64,000 nt of DNA, taken from contig NZ_CAMJUE010000002.1 in NCBI RefSeq assembly GCF_946408925.1, forward strand, positions 1 to 64,000. Direction: 5' to 3'. Positions 27,637 to 36,183 of this stretch are shown piece by piece (the stretch's first letter is position 1; every line of letters begins with the position of its first letter). This DNA is from an uncultured Methanobrevibacter sp. GTDB lineage: Archaea > Methanobacteriota > Methanobacteria > Methanobacteriales > Methanobacteriaceae. A model generated the notes under the pieces. That model was not told where the DNA came from. It searched no databases and was given only the letters and a program-made list of their open reading frames with translations. The position numbers and the translations under genes were made by a program.

Positions 27637-28573
27637 TTAAAACAAATCCTTTTCTAGTTAATTCACTAACGATTTTATCTAATTTTTCCTGATTGGAAGC
27701 GCAAATTGTTGTTTTTCTATATTCAGATAATTTATATAATTCGGTCAGGTACTCTTTTCTGTTTTCATCTTCATTGATTTTCTTAATGAAGTTATTTGCT
27801 GATTTACTATCTGAAACAGAAATATTTCTCATTAACGGTTCTTTAAATCCTTTGATGTTATATGTGACTTTTTCGATGCTGCCTCCGTTCTTAGTAATTA
27901 TAATATCTATCACGTCTTCCAGTTCATCGACACTATTGACCAAATTTATTGTGGTGCAGGACCTGTTAATTATGGATAATATTTTATCCAATGTTTTTTC
28001 AACAGATTCTGTTTGAATTATATGGACATTATTCGCTTCTGCCTGGGTTAATAAATGATCATGGATAATTCTATTTTCTTTAAAGAAATCTAATTGTTTT
28101 CCACCTCTATGAATCTGGACAGCTCTTTTTACAAATCTTTCCTTATGTGATTCTTCATCAGAACTTAAAACGAAAAAATATATATTTGCATATTCCTTAA
28201 ATTGTTCTGTGTTGATCAATCCCGGAACTAAATGAACTCCTTCTATAATGATGTCATCATAATCGGTTATTGCCCTTTGGATTATTTTTTCCAAACCCGG
28301 AATCACATAGGATGCATGGTCATCAAATCCTGCAGAAACTAAATCGTCATAACTTGTGTATCGGCTTTTATTTCTAATGTTTTTATATGCATCATAAGAT
28401 GAACTGTGCAGTGATGGAGCATATTCTTTACCAATAATCCCTCTAACAACTGCTCTAATAAAATCACTTTCAATTAAATGCTTAATATTTAAAGATTTAG
28501 CAAGTTCTGAAGCAATAGTTGATTTTCCAATCCCTGATGCACTTCCTATAAGTATAACATAAGGTTTTTTCAT
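27629..28573 (-). CDS. 2-phosphoglycerate-kinase-like P-loop kinase
   Basis: This 314-residue protein starts directly with a P-loop (LIGSASGIGKSTIA) and carries the segments SDFIRAVVRGI, LHSSSYDAYK and IIIEGVHLVPGLI typical of the 2-phosphoglycerate kinase group, which in Methanothermus makes 2,3-bisphosphoglycerate for cyclic 2,3-diphosphoglycerate. The N-terminal ATP-cone of classical members is missing, and about 110 C-terminal residues are added (after INRSCTTINLV). The substrate is therefore uncertain. AGGAGATAA precedes the ATG. It overlaps zpr1 by 8 bases. Confidence 0.72.
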   Translation of the reverse strand: MKKPYVILIGSASGIGKSTIASELAKSLNIKHLIESDFIRAVVRGIIGKEYAPSLHSSSYDAYKNIRNKSRYTSYDDLVSAGFDDHASYVIPGLEKIIQRAITDYDDIIIEGVHLVPGLINTEQFKEYANIYFFVLSSDEESHKERFVKRAVQIHRGGKQLDFFKENRIIHDHLLTQAEANNVHIIQTESVEKTLDKILSIINRSCTTINLVNSVDELEDVIDIIITKNGGSIEKVTYNIKGFKEPLMRNISVSDSKSANNFIKKINEDENRKEYLTELYKLSEYRKTTICASNQEKLDKIVSELTRKGFVLNE

Positions 28574-28772
28574 CTTAGTTATCTCCTAAAAAGTTTTTTT
28601 AATTAATTCTAATATATGTAATTTTTCCTTAAAAAACATTATACTTTATTAATGTGAAAAATTATAATTAATTATAATAACAATTTTTTAAAATATTTCT
28701 TTTAAAAATTTTTAATTATATTAAGTTAATGATTAGTTATAAGTTATAAATTATAGGATAGGGGTGAAGTTT

Positions 28773-29825
28773 TTGTATTCAGTAAAATCAGTAAAAGAAA
28801 TTCAAGATTTAAATCCATTCATTGTAGTTGGCTGTGGAGGTGGTGGAGAGAAATTTTCCAACCTCGAAGGAGTAGATGCAGTTGGATTCATTGATGATGA
28901 TGTGAGAAAACAGGGAAAACAATATTGTGGTAAGATTGTATCTGGCAGTTTGGAGGAATGCTTAAAAGATGCGCCTGATGCAAAGTCTTTGGTTATAATG
29001 TTGCCGATTGGCGCTGAAGGTACAGCGTTAAAATATGCAGTTCAGGCCATTGATAATGGATTGAATGTTATCACTTCTTTTAGATCATTATCTATTCAAG
29101 AAAACCTGTCTTTAAAAAAATTTGCTGATTCAAAAAATGTTGTTATAAAGGAAATCGGTCCTAGACTTGATGTAGTTGAAAAAATAGCAGGTGTTGCCCC
29201 TAAAAAATCCTGCGAAGTTTTACCTAAAATATCCTATACTCCTAAAGCACCAGTAATTTTCGTTGGAGGAACATCACAAGAATGCGGAAAAAGAACAACC
29301 ACTAAAATGCTTGGTTTGGCAAGTAGTGAACGAGGAATGACTCCGGCAATCATATCTACTGATGAAATGGGTTTGGAAGAACCTACTGATTTTAACTTTA
29401 GAGCAGGAAGTTTATCTGCTATGGATGTTCCATCAGCAGTATTGTCTGCTATAAAATATGTTGAAGAAACTAAAAAACCAGATATTATTTTTATTGAGGG
29501 TCAGTCTAGTTTGACTGAAAATGGAAATCCTCATCCAAGAGGCTTGTCTGCGGCAATTTTAATAGGTGCTGCTCCAGATGCAGTTATTGTGGGACATAGA
29601 CCTAACCACCCTTATAGGGAACCTAGAGGTATTGAAGAAGAGATTAAGGCTATTGAAGCTGTTGAACCGACAAAAGTTGTTGGATTATCAATTAATCTTA
29701 AAAATGCAGAATTAGATATGTGTCCTGAATACTTTGAAGATACATTTGACTTGCCTGCCGAAGATGTTTATAATAATGGTGCTTCAAAATTATTAGATGC
29801 TATTTTGGAATATTTAGAGGAGTAA
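28773..29825 (+). CDS. DUF1611 family P-loop/Rossmann protein
   Basis: This protein of about 350 residues matches DUF1611 (COG3367): an N-terminal Rossmann-like domain ([22 protein letters not shown]) and a C-terminal P-loop NTPase-like domain ([59 protein letters not shown]). Members in bacteria act in D-amino-acid or glutamate ligase-type pathways; the archaeal function is unknown. The track start GTG 28764 is probably inside the ribosome site AGGGGTGA. TTG 28773 then gives normal spacing, so I use it. sepF follows after 5 bases, hence an operon. Confidence 0.78.
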   Translation: MYSVKSVKEIQDLNPFIVVGCGGGGEKFSNLEGVDAVGFIDDDVRKQGKQYCGKIVSGSLEECLKDAPDAKSLVIMLPIGAEGTALKYAVQAIDNGLNVITSFRSLSIQENLSLKKFADSKNVVIKEIGPRLDVVEKIAGVAPKKSCEVLPKISYTPKAPVIFVGGTSQECGKRTTTKMLGLASSERGMTPAIISTDEMGLEEPTDFNFRAGSLSAMDVPSAVLSAIKYVEETKKPDIIFIEGQSSLTENGNPHPRGLSAAILIGAAPDAVIVGHRPNHPYREPRGIEEEIKAIEAVEPTKVVGLSINLKNAELDMCPEYFEDTFDLPAEDVYNNGASKLLDAILEYLEE

Positions 29826-29830
29826 TTTAA

Positions 29831-30397
29831 ATGAGTTTTAAAGATGATATAAAAAGAAGTTTAGGTTTTGAAGAAACTGAATCTAATGAACAGAAAAAAG
29901 GGGTTCAGGATGTTTTTAATTCAATTAAAAGTATCATAACTCCTAAGGATAATTATAGTGGACAGCGAGGCAGTTCACAGCAGCAATACAGGCCTAATCA
30001 GCAACCTCAATATAGGGCTAATCCGCAACCGCAATATAGGCAAGCTCCAAGACCGGAACAAGGTCCTACTCGTCCTGCACCAAGACCTACTCCTGTTTAT
30101 GATGAATTTGAAGTGATTGAACCAGAACAATCCTACTATGAAATTGTTTTGATTAGACCGAAGACAATTGATGATATTAATTATATTGTTGATCAGGTGA
30201 TTGAGGAAAGAAATCCTGTTATTGTGGATTTATCATTTTTAGAAAAGGAAAGTGTTCCTAACTTCAGATTAGCAGGGGATAAAATTAAACAAATGCGTTC
30301 AAGGTATGGTGCTCAGGCATTATTGCTTTCACGTAGCGAAGAAAAAAATCTGATTATTATTACACCTAAAAAAGTACAAGTAATTAATAAGGGATAA
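29831..30397 (+). CDS. sepF: SepF, archaeal FtsZ membrane anchor
   Basis: This 188-residue protein is SepF. The amphipathic N-terminal helix (MSFKDDIKRSLGF) is the membrane-targeting sequence. A long Gln/Pro/Arg-rich disordered linker (about 45-95) leads to the C-terminal FtsZ-binding domain (YEIVLIRPKTIDDINYIVDQ, PVIVDLSFLEK, ending VQVINKG). Archaea with FtsZ but no FtsA use SepF to tether the division ring, and it has been studied in Methanobrevibacter smithii. It is co-transcribed with the DUF1611 gene. A hairpin overlaps its stop. Confidence 0.93.
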   Translation: MSFKDDIKRSLGFEETESNEQKKGVQDVFNSIKSIITPKDNYSGQRGSSQQQYRPNQQPQYRANPQPQYRQAPRPEQGPTRPAPRPTPVYDEFEVIEPEQSYYEIVLIRPKTIDDINYIVDQVIEERNPVIVDLSFLEKESVPNFRLAGDKIKQMRSRYGAQALLLSRSEEKNLIIITPKKVQVINKG

Positions 30398-30415
30398 GTA
30401 GATTAATTTCTACTT
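30396..30415. terminator. Bidirectional hairpin between sepF and TDT gene
   Basis: AAGTAGA-TTAATT-TCTACTT is a perfect 7-bp stem overlapping the sepF stop. It is flanked by TTACTATTTTTTT, and the convergent gene ends 4 bases away. Confidence 0.65.
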
Positions 30416-30418
30416 TTA

Positions 30419-31318
30419 CTATTTTTTTAAGAATATGCAATATTTAACTATTACATAAAGTACAAGTGATGCTGCTGTAACAGTTTGAAAAATTAAAACC
30501 GCATTTAATATATTGTTGAATCCTATTGCGGTCAAAACTCCCTTTGTGGCAAGTGCGCTTATTACAAATGGAAATGTAAATGCTGCAAAACTTGGGTAAA
30601 ATTCTAAATTTCTAAAACTGATCAGTTTATAGAATGCAAAGACGTAAAATATTAATGCAATTCCATATAGTATGATTGTGAATTCGATTGAAATGCTTTG
30701 AGCAGAATTTAAATATCCAAAAAGCAGTATGCTGAATAATGCTGTAAAAATGCATGTCAATGGTTTATTGGCGTCGGGAATCTTTTTGTAGACAAACTCC
30801 CTATATAATACTGCTGGAGTGGATACCAGCATGCCGATAAAACCTATTGCGAAGAAAATAAAGTCTATTTCATGGATTCCATGGAAGTGTGCGGTAATTG
30901 CTGCCATGGTTATTCCGACATACACTATCCAGTAACTTGGATAGACATTGGAAATATTAAAATCACATATGATAAAATGATATGTAAAGTAAATTATTAA
31001 CAAAATATGAAGCACAATTCCAATTATCCAGATGGTATATGCAATACTTGGTATAAATGGTATGAGATATGTAGATAAAATCATCAAACTCATCGAAAAA
31101 GTTCCGGAACTGCTGGTCACAACCGGATTTTTAAAGTCATTTTTTATATCCTGAGGATAAAGAACAACTTTCAAGATAATTAAAATTAAAAATATGGCTC
31201 CAACTATCCCAAATGCATATCTTAAGTAAGGATGAACATCCTGAAGCAAATTTCCGAGAGATAATGTGGCCAGTATTATTCCAGTAATTGGAATCGGCAA
31301 ATTTTTAATTAGGTTCAT
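30419..31318 (-). CDS. TDT family transporter (TehA/SLAC1-like)
   Basis: This 299-residue protein has ten hydrophobic helices in the tellurite-resistance/dicarboxylate transporter (TDT) pattern. The start IKNLPIPITGIILATLSLGNLL and the segment SYWIVYVGITMAAITAH (about residue 130) are typical, as is the late F-Y-P-S-F-A-A-F-T-F-P-F helix. Relatives are anion channels or carriers for tellurite, malate or sulfite. The substrate is unknown. It lies 8 bases after the TIM-barrel hydrolase and has no clear ribosome site of its own, which suggests coupling. Confidence 0.82.
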   Translation of the reverse strand: MNLIKNLPIPITGIILATLSLGNLLQDVHPYLRYAFGIVGAIFLILIILKVVLYPQDIKNDFKNPVVTSSSGTFSMSLMILSTYLIPFIPSIAYTIWIIGIVLHILLIIYFTYHFIICDFNISNVYPSYWIVYVGITMAAITAHFHGIHEIDFIFFAIGFIGMLVSTPAVLYREFVYKKIPDANKPLTCIFTALFSILLFGYLNSAQSISIEFTIILYGIALIFYVFAFYKLISFRNLEFYPSFAAFTFPFVISALATKGVLTAIGFNNILNAVLIFQTVTAASLVLYVIVKYCIFLKK

Positions 31319-31326
31319 GATAATCT

Positions 31327-32082
31327 TTATAACTTAAAGAATTTTTGGGCATTTTTGAAAGATACTTTTTCGATTTCACTATTTTTATATCCCTGTCTGG
31401 CCAATTCACGTATTGTTTTTGGAACGGAAAGGGGATCTGATGGCTTGTTGCTGATATCACTATTCAGCAGGAAGCGGTCAAATCCGTATTTGTCTAAAAT
31501 GGATATTGCCTCAAACCTGTCCATTTTTTGTGGCTGGACAGTTAATCCCAACATGCAGTCAGTATCAATAACGTTTTCTATAACTTGTGGGTTGATATGG
31601 TCGATTACTGCTTGATTTTCATCAATATGCTGCGGGATAATATCTAGGATTACTTTCAAAACTTCCAGTTTATTTTTTCTGGGGGTGTGTATTATTACCT
31701 TTGAATTTGTTTCGCTAGCTATATTTAACTGTTCTTTGAATATTTCAATTTCATTGTCTGTTAAATCTTCAAGGCCAATTTCTCCGATTGCAACAATTTG
31801 TTCGGATTCAATCCATTGTTTTAAATTATCAAAAATTATTTCCGGATTAATATTTGAATTTGTAGGATGAATCCCCAGTGCTACTTTTAAATCAATTCCA
31901 TATTCCATTGCTCTTTTTGTATCAAATTCCAGAATTCTGTTTAAGTGGTTTAAAAGTATAATGTCTTGGGGTATATTATATGGATAGTAGCTGCATGTTA
32001 TTGCACAGTCAATCCCTGCTAAATACATTTGTTTAAAATCTTCTCCACTACGTGCATCTGCATGAATATGTGTATCTATCAT
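31327..32082 (-). CDS. TIM-barrel metal-dependent hydrolase (TatD-like, COG1099)
   Basis: This protein of about 251 residues begins MIDTHIHADARSGEDF, the HxH metal motif of amidohydrolase/TatD-like barrels. Later ligands are probably in LGIHPTN, AIGEIGLED, KVIIHTPRKN, VIDHINPQ and LLNSDISNKP. It matches the archaeal COG1099 predicted hydrolases. The substrate is unknown. The track GTG at 32091 is part of the ribosome site AGTGATTAAA; ATG 32082 is the start. It forms an operon with the TDT transporter. Confidence 0.83.
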   Translation of the reverse strand: MIDTHIHADARSGEDFKQMYLAGIDCAITCSYYPYNIPQDIILLNHLNRILEFDTKRAMEYGIDLKVALGIHPTNSNINPEIIFDNLKQWIESEQIVAIGEIGLEDLTDNEIEIFKEQLNIASETNSKVIIHTPRKNKLEVLKVILDIIPQHIDENQAVIDHINPQVIENVIDTDCMLGLTVQPQKMDRFEAISILDKYGFDRFLLNSDISNKPSDPLSVPKTIRELARQGYKNSEIEKVSFKNAQKFFKL

Positions 32083-32247
32083 TTTAATCACTGGTCAATA
32101 TTTATATTTTTTTTTAAAATTTATTTAATTTTTTTTTCATTATTAAAGTTTTTGCATGTGCGATTTTTCACATTTGCTCACTTCAAGAGGTTTTATATTT
32201 TATAGTAATAAAAAATACTGTATAAGTAATACACACAAGTGGTTAAT

Positions 32248-33024
32248 ATGAATGAAAGTATAACTTATCTAAAAAACTATGATTCCGTATCTGAAGATGT
32301 GAAATTCGCAGCAAATTCAATCATTAGATTAAAAATTTTAGCGGCTTTATTTGAAGAACCTCAAAACATGAAAGATTTGGCTGTTGGAACTAAATTAAAT
32401 TACAGTTCAATTTCAAGCACTTTAAATGGATTAGAATTAAAAGATTTTGTATATCGCGAATCAAATAAATATTTTTTATCCAATTCACTAAAAGTGCAAA
32501 TGAAACATATATTGGAACTCAAAGATGTAGTTAACTTACTGAATAAATTTTTCAACCTTGTTGACGGACATGTTGTTGAAATGATGCCTAAACAATCAGT
32601 ATATGAATTGCATCTTTTGAATGAATCAAATTTGTTGGAATCCGGCGGAATTAATGCATACAATATTTATGATTATATTGAAGGCGTGTTGGATGGCGCA
32701 GCTAAAGTGCAATGCATCTTACCATTTTATCATTTAGATTTAAATAAAAAATTAAATGAAATGGTTGATAATCATAAAACTGTTGAAATAATGGTGTCTC
32801 ATGAAGTATTTGAAATATATGAAGAAAAATCCAAAATAAAATATTTATCATCATTTAAGGGAAAAAATACTTTTTTGCTAATTGTTACAGATAAAATGAT
32901 GATTTTAGGATTATTTAAACAAAACGGACAGTTTGATCAAAATAGGTTGCTGACTTCAAAAAATAAAAACTCAATTAAATGGGCAAAAAATCTATTTAAA
33001 AATTTTAAAAAGATAAATAAATGA
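32248..33024 (+). CDS. Winged-helix transcriptional regulator (DUF1724 type)
   Basis: This protein of about 258 residues has an N-terminal winged-helix domain (SIIRLKILAALFEEPQNMKDL, then NYSSISSTLNGLELKDFV as recognition helix) and a C-terminal domain typical of the methanogen DUF1724/COG4742 regulators (IEGVLDGAAKVQCILPFYH, then KTVEIMVSHEVFEIY). Ligand and targets are unknown. GTGGTTAAT precedes ATG 32248; the track GTG lies within that site. It is divergent from the hydrolase-TDT operon, which is the most natural candidate target. Confidence 0.85.
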   Translation: MNESITYLKNYDSVSEDVKFAANSIIRLKILAALFEEPQNMKDLAVGTKLNYSSISSTLNGLELKDFVYRESNKYFLSNSLKVQMKHILELKDVVNLLNKFFNLVDGHVVEMMPKQSVYELHLLNESNLLESGGINAYNIYDYIEGVLDGAAKVQCILPFYHLDLNKKLNEMVDNHKTVEIMVSHEVFEIYEEKSKIKYLSSFKGKNTFLLIVTDKMMILGLFKQNGQFDQNRLLTSKNKNSIKWAKNLFKNFKKINK

Positions 33025-33040
33025 GTTTTCACTCATTTAT
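33017..33040. terminator. Bidirectional hairpin between regulator and glyS
   Basis: ATAAATGAGT-TTTC-ACTCATTTAT is a perfect 10-bp stem with a 4-base loop. Both convergent stop codons (33022-33024 and 33033-33035) lie inside the stem. Confidence 0.75.
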
Positions 33041-34727
33041 AATATTTTTCTAAATAATCCTTTAAATCTGGAATTGCTATTCTTTCTTGTTGTTCGGTAT
33101 CTCTGTCTCTAACTGTTACTTTATTATCTTCTAATGTATCAAAATCAACAGTTACAGCTAAAGGAACACCAATTTCATCAGCTCTCGCATATCTTTTACC
33201 TATTGTTCCGGTTGCATCATATTCTACGGTGAAACCTGCCATTCTTAAGTTTTCTGTTAAATCCTGAGCTATTTCACGAGGTCCTTCTTTATTGACAAGA
33301 GGGAATATTCCAACTTGCACCGGAGCAACTGACTTATCAAACTTAAAGTAGTCCTTTTCACCGGTTTCGGTAAATGAATGTAATAAAACTGAATAGGTTA
33401 TACGGTCAATACCAAATGAAGGTTCAATAACATGAGGCACTATTTTTTCTCCTGTGATTTCCTCATCGATTTCTTCAAAAATAAGCAAATCTTCACTCAC
33501 TTCATAAACTTTATCCAATTCAACTGTGAATTTTCCATCTTTTTCTATTGCAGCTTTAATGTCTTCAACATTTGCATTTTCAATCGCTTGTTTTACTTTT
33601 GGTGAATCTCCTTTAAATATCGGTCCGAATTTGGAAAGATTAGGTTTAACAATAGTTTTATGGACTTTTTTTGGTTCATCAAACTCTATAAAAACATTCA
33701 ATTCATCATTACTGAATTTTGAATGGGAACTTAAGTCGTAATCTCCCCTATCAGCTATTCCGATAATTTCAACCCAACCGTATTTGTCAGTTTTAACTTC
33801 CACATCCCAACAGTCAAGGGCATAATGAGCCATTTCTCCTGCTAAATGTTGTCTAAATCTTAAAACATCTTCCGGAATTCCTATTTCAGTTAAAAATTTA
33901 CGTGCTAAATATAATTGGTAAATCAGCATTTCATTAGCTACAATGCCTTTTTCTAATGCTTCACGGGCAGTAATTTCTAATGGCTCTAAATCTTTTTCCT
34001 GGACTTCCTGTGAATTTAAGCGTAAAACCACATCTTCTATTTGTGAAAATTTAGGATGTGTTTTATCTTTAGGGTTTAAAAATATTTCCGCTTCAGCTTG
34101 TGTGAATTCCCTAAGTCTGATTACTCCCTGTCTTGGTGAAATTTCGTTTCTGTATGCTTTTCCAAGTTGAACTGCTCCAAATGGCAATTTTCCTCTAAAA
34201 AACCTTTCTAAACGTTTAAATAAAATAAATATTCCTTGTGCGGTTTCAGGTCTCATGTAACCTACTTTATCACCTTTGGCACCAATTTCAGTTTTAAACA
34301 TTAAATTATAATTCCAGATATTGGATAATTTTCCGCCGCATTCCGGGCAGACAATATTATTGTCAGTTACAATTTGGTCCAATTCTTCATTTTCAAGGCT
34401 TTCCACATCTTCACCAATCACTTCTTCAATGATATGGTCTGCTCTGAACACTTCTCCACATTCTTCACATTTGCACATCGGGTCGGTAAAGTTGTCAACA
34501 TGTCCTGATGCTTTTAGGACTTCCTTAGGCATTACTGTAGGGCCTTCTATTTCATAGAATCCTTCACCGGAGACATATTGTTTTCTCCATTTTTGCATAA
34601 TGTTGTTTTTAAGGCTTGCTCCGAGAGGTCCGTAATCAGTAAAACCGGAAACTCCTGAATAAATCTCAAAAGATGGCCATAAAAATCCTCTTTTTGCACT
34701 AATATTTGACATTTTATCATGATTCAT
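33033..34727 (-). CDS. glyS: Glycyl-tRNA synthetase
   Basis: This 564-residue enzyme is the dimeric archaeal/eukaryotic-type class II GlyRS. It begins with FLWPSFEIYSGVSGFTDYGPLG. It has a zinc-like CKCEECGEVF/CPECGGKL insertion (about 83-160), motif 2 in AYRNEISPRQGVIRLREF, and motif 3 in VIEPSFGIDRITYSVLLHSF, then an anticodon-binding domain (APVQVGIFPLVNKEG onward). It attaches glycine to tRNA-Gly in the cytoplasm. It follows dcd by about 15 bases in a minus-strand run. Confidence 0.96.
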   Translation of the reverse strand: MNHDKMSNISAKRGFLWPSFEIYSGVSGFTDYGPLGASLKNNIMQKWRKQYVSGEGFYEIEGPTVMPKEVLKASGHVDNFTDPMCKCEECGEVFRADHIIEEVIGEDVESLENEELDQIVTDNNIVCPECGGKLSNIWNYNLMFKTEIGAKGDKVGYMRPETAQGIFILFKRLERFFRGKLPFGAVQLGKAYRNEISPRQGVIRLREFTQAEAEIFLNPKDKTHPKFSQIEDVVLRLNSQEVQEKDLEPLEITAREALEKGIVANEMLIYQLYLARKFLTEIGIPEDVLRFRQHLAGEMAHYALDCWDVEVKTDKYGWVEIIGIADRGDYDLSSHSKFSNDELNVFIEFDEPKKVHKTIVKPNLSKFGPIFKGDSPKVKQAIENANVEDIKAAIEKDGKFTVELDKVYEVSEDLLIFEEIDEEITGEKIVPHVIEPSFGIDRITYSVLLHSFTETGEKDYFKFDKSVAPVQVGIFPLVNKEGPREIAQDLTENLRMAGFTVEYDATGTIGKRYARADEIGVPLAVTVDFDTLEDNKVTVRDRDTEQQERIAIPDLKDYLEKYYK

Positions 34728-34742
34728 AAATATTAACTCCTA

Positions 34743-35327
34743 TTATTTTTTTAATTCATAATCTAGTTTAACTCTACTGCTTTCAGGGCGAGTCTGACCC
34801 ATATATTTACTATTTCTATCAGGGTGACCGTAAGGCAATTCTGAAGGACTGGTCATGGTTTCAAATACAATTTGACATACTCTTTGACCAGGATATAATG
34901 CAACAGGCATTGCACCGATGTTGGATATCTCTAAAGTGATTTTTCCTTCAAAACCAGGATCTATAAAACCTGCGGTCACATGCATTGTCACGCCTAATCT
35001 GCCCATGCTGGAACGTCCTTCCACTCTTGCAACAAGGTCATCCGGCACTTTAACATATTCCAGGGTGGTGGCCAGGGCAAATTCATTCGGATGGATTATG
35101 AATGCTTCGTCTTTTTCAACGGTTGTTGATTCCATGTAAGATGCAATGTCTTCCTCATCTTTCGGGTCAATATAAGGTTTTCTAATCACTTTAAATACTT
35201 TAAATTCATCTCCCAATCTCATATCGACAGAAGATGGCTGAATCTGTTTTTCATCTTGAAGAGGGTCAATTGTTATTTTACCTTCTTTTAAACATTTTTT
35301 TATATCTCTATCGCTTAAAATTGCCAT
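34743..35327 (-). CDS. dcd: dCTP deaminase
   Basis: This protein of about 194 residues converts dCTP toward dUTP/dUMP for thymidylate synthesis. Marks are MAILSDRDIKK at the start, QPSSVDMRLGDEF, the active-site GRSSMGRLGVTMHVTAGFID and the late PGQRVCQIVFE. The bifunctional dUMP-forming type occurs in methanogens, but I cannot separate it from the monofunctional form with confidence. The track start 15 codons upstream overlaps the previous gene; GTGTGAAAAT before ATG 35327 fits better. Confidence 0.93.
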   Translation of the reverse strand: MAILSDRDIKKCLKEGKITIDPLQDEKQIQPSSVDMRLGDEFKVFKVIRKPYIDPKDEEDIASYMESTTVEKDEAFIIHPNEFALATTLEYVKVPDDLVARVEGRSSMGRLGVTMHVTAGFIDPGFEGKITLEISNIGAMPVALYPGQRVCQIVFETMTSPSELPYGHPDRNSKYMGQTRPESSRVKLDYELKK

Positions 35328-35355
35328 ATTTTCACACAAGTAATTTTTATAAGAA

Positions 35356-36183
35356 TTATTCTCTGATTTCAAGTAGGTTGTCCATCCTGTTTACCACATT
35401 GTCAATGGTCTCATCAGTGTAATCAATGGTTATCGCATCAAATTTACATGCATTGACGCACATTCCGCAACCTTTACAGATATCATTATCAATGGAAATC
35501 CTATTGTCTGCCAGACTAATTGCCTTGAACATGCAAACATTCTTTAAACATTTTTTGCACATTTTACAATTTTCTTCATGAAGTTTCACACTCACTCCAT
35601 CAAGTCTTTCTAGTTTGCTGCTTATTGAATCATCTAAATTAGGATATACCTTCCACAGACAGCAGCAAGGACAACAATGACATATTGTCAATAAACCTTT
35701 GCCAGGTCTTACATTCATCCAAACGGTATCAATTTTATTTCTTCCTATAATGTGGCTTAAACCTGCCGCATCGGCCCTGTCAACTTGCTCAAATGCCTCT
35801 TCCACTGTTGCAAGATGTCCGATGTTTTCAGGTATTTTTCTTGCGGTAGGTCCAAGGAATATGCATCCGATATCTTTAGGATAGTCGACACATCCGTTGG
35901 AGCTTCTGCATAGGCATGAATTCATGATTACAATGTCGTCACAACGTTTAATGACCTCTTTGATAACTTGGGTCGGCAGGAATTCGGAACCTTCCGATTC
36001 AATTTTTTTATTAACATTTATTGTATTTGGTACAACAATGATTTCATCATCTTCAAAAAGCATTTTGTCAATTATTTTTTTGTAAATGCCGGATTTTTTT
36101 GTAATTTCCGCTATACGAAATCTCCAATTGAAAATGTATTTAAGTACAAAAATACTGATGTCAGCAAATCTTATTCGTCTCAT
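35356..36183 (-). CDS. Cys-rich iron-sulfur protein with two ferredoxin clusters
   Basis: This 275-residue protein ends with two [4Fe-4S] ferredoxin motifs (CKMCKKCLKNVC and CKGCGMCVNAC, about 207-250). Before them are two unusual cysteine regions: SCLCRSSNGCVDYPKDIGC (about 90-108) and the very dense ICHCCPCCCLW (about 167-177), which may hold an additional cluster. It is probably a redox enzyme or electron carrier; the partner is unknown. Its ATG overlaps the end of the RNA methyltransferase gene (ATGA), so translation is coupled. dcd follows. Confidence 0.75.
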   Translation of the reverse strand: MRRIRFADISIFVLKYIFNWRFRIAEITKKSGIYKKIIDKMLFEDDEIIVVPNTINVNKKIESEGSEFLPTQVIKEVIKRCDDIVIMNSCLCRSSNGCVDYPKDIGCIFLGPTARKIPENIGHLATVEEAFEQVDRADAAGLSHIIGRNKIDTVWMNVRPGKGLLTICHCCPCCCLWKVYPNLDDSISSKLERLDGVSVKLHEENCKMCKKCLKNVCMFKAISLADNRISIDNDICKGCGMCVNACKFDAITIDYTDETIDNVVNRMDNLLEIRE

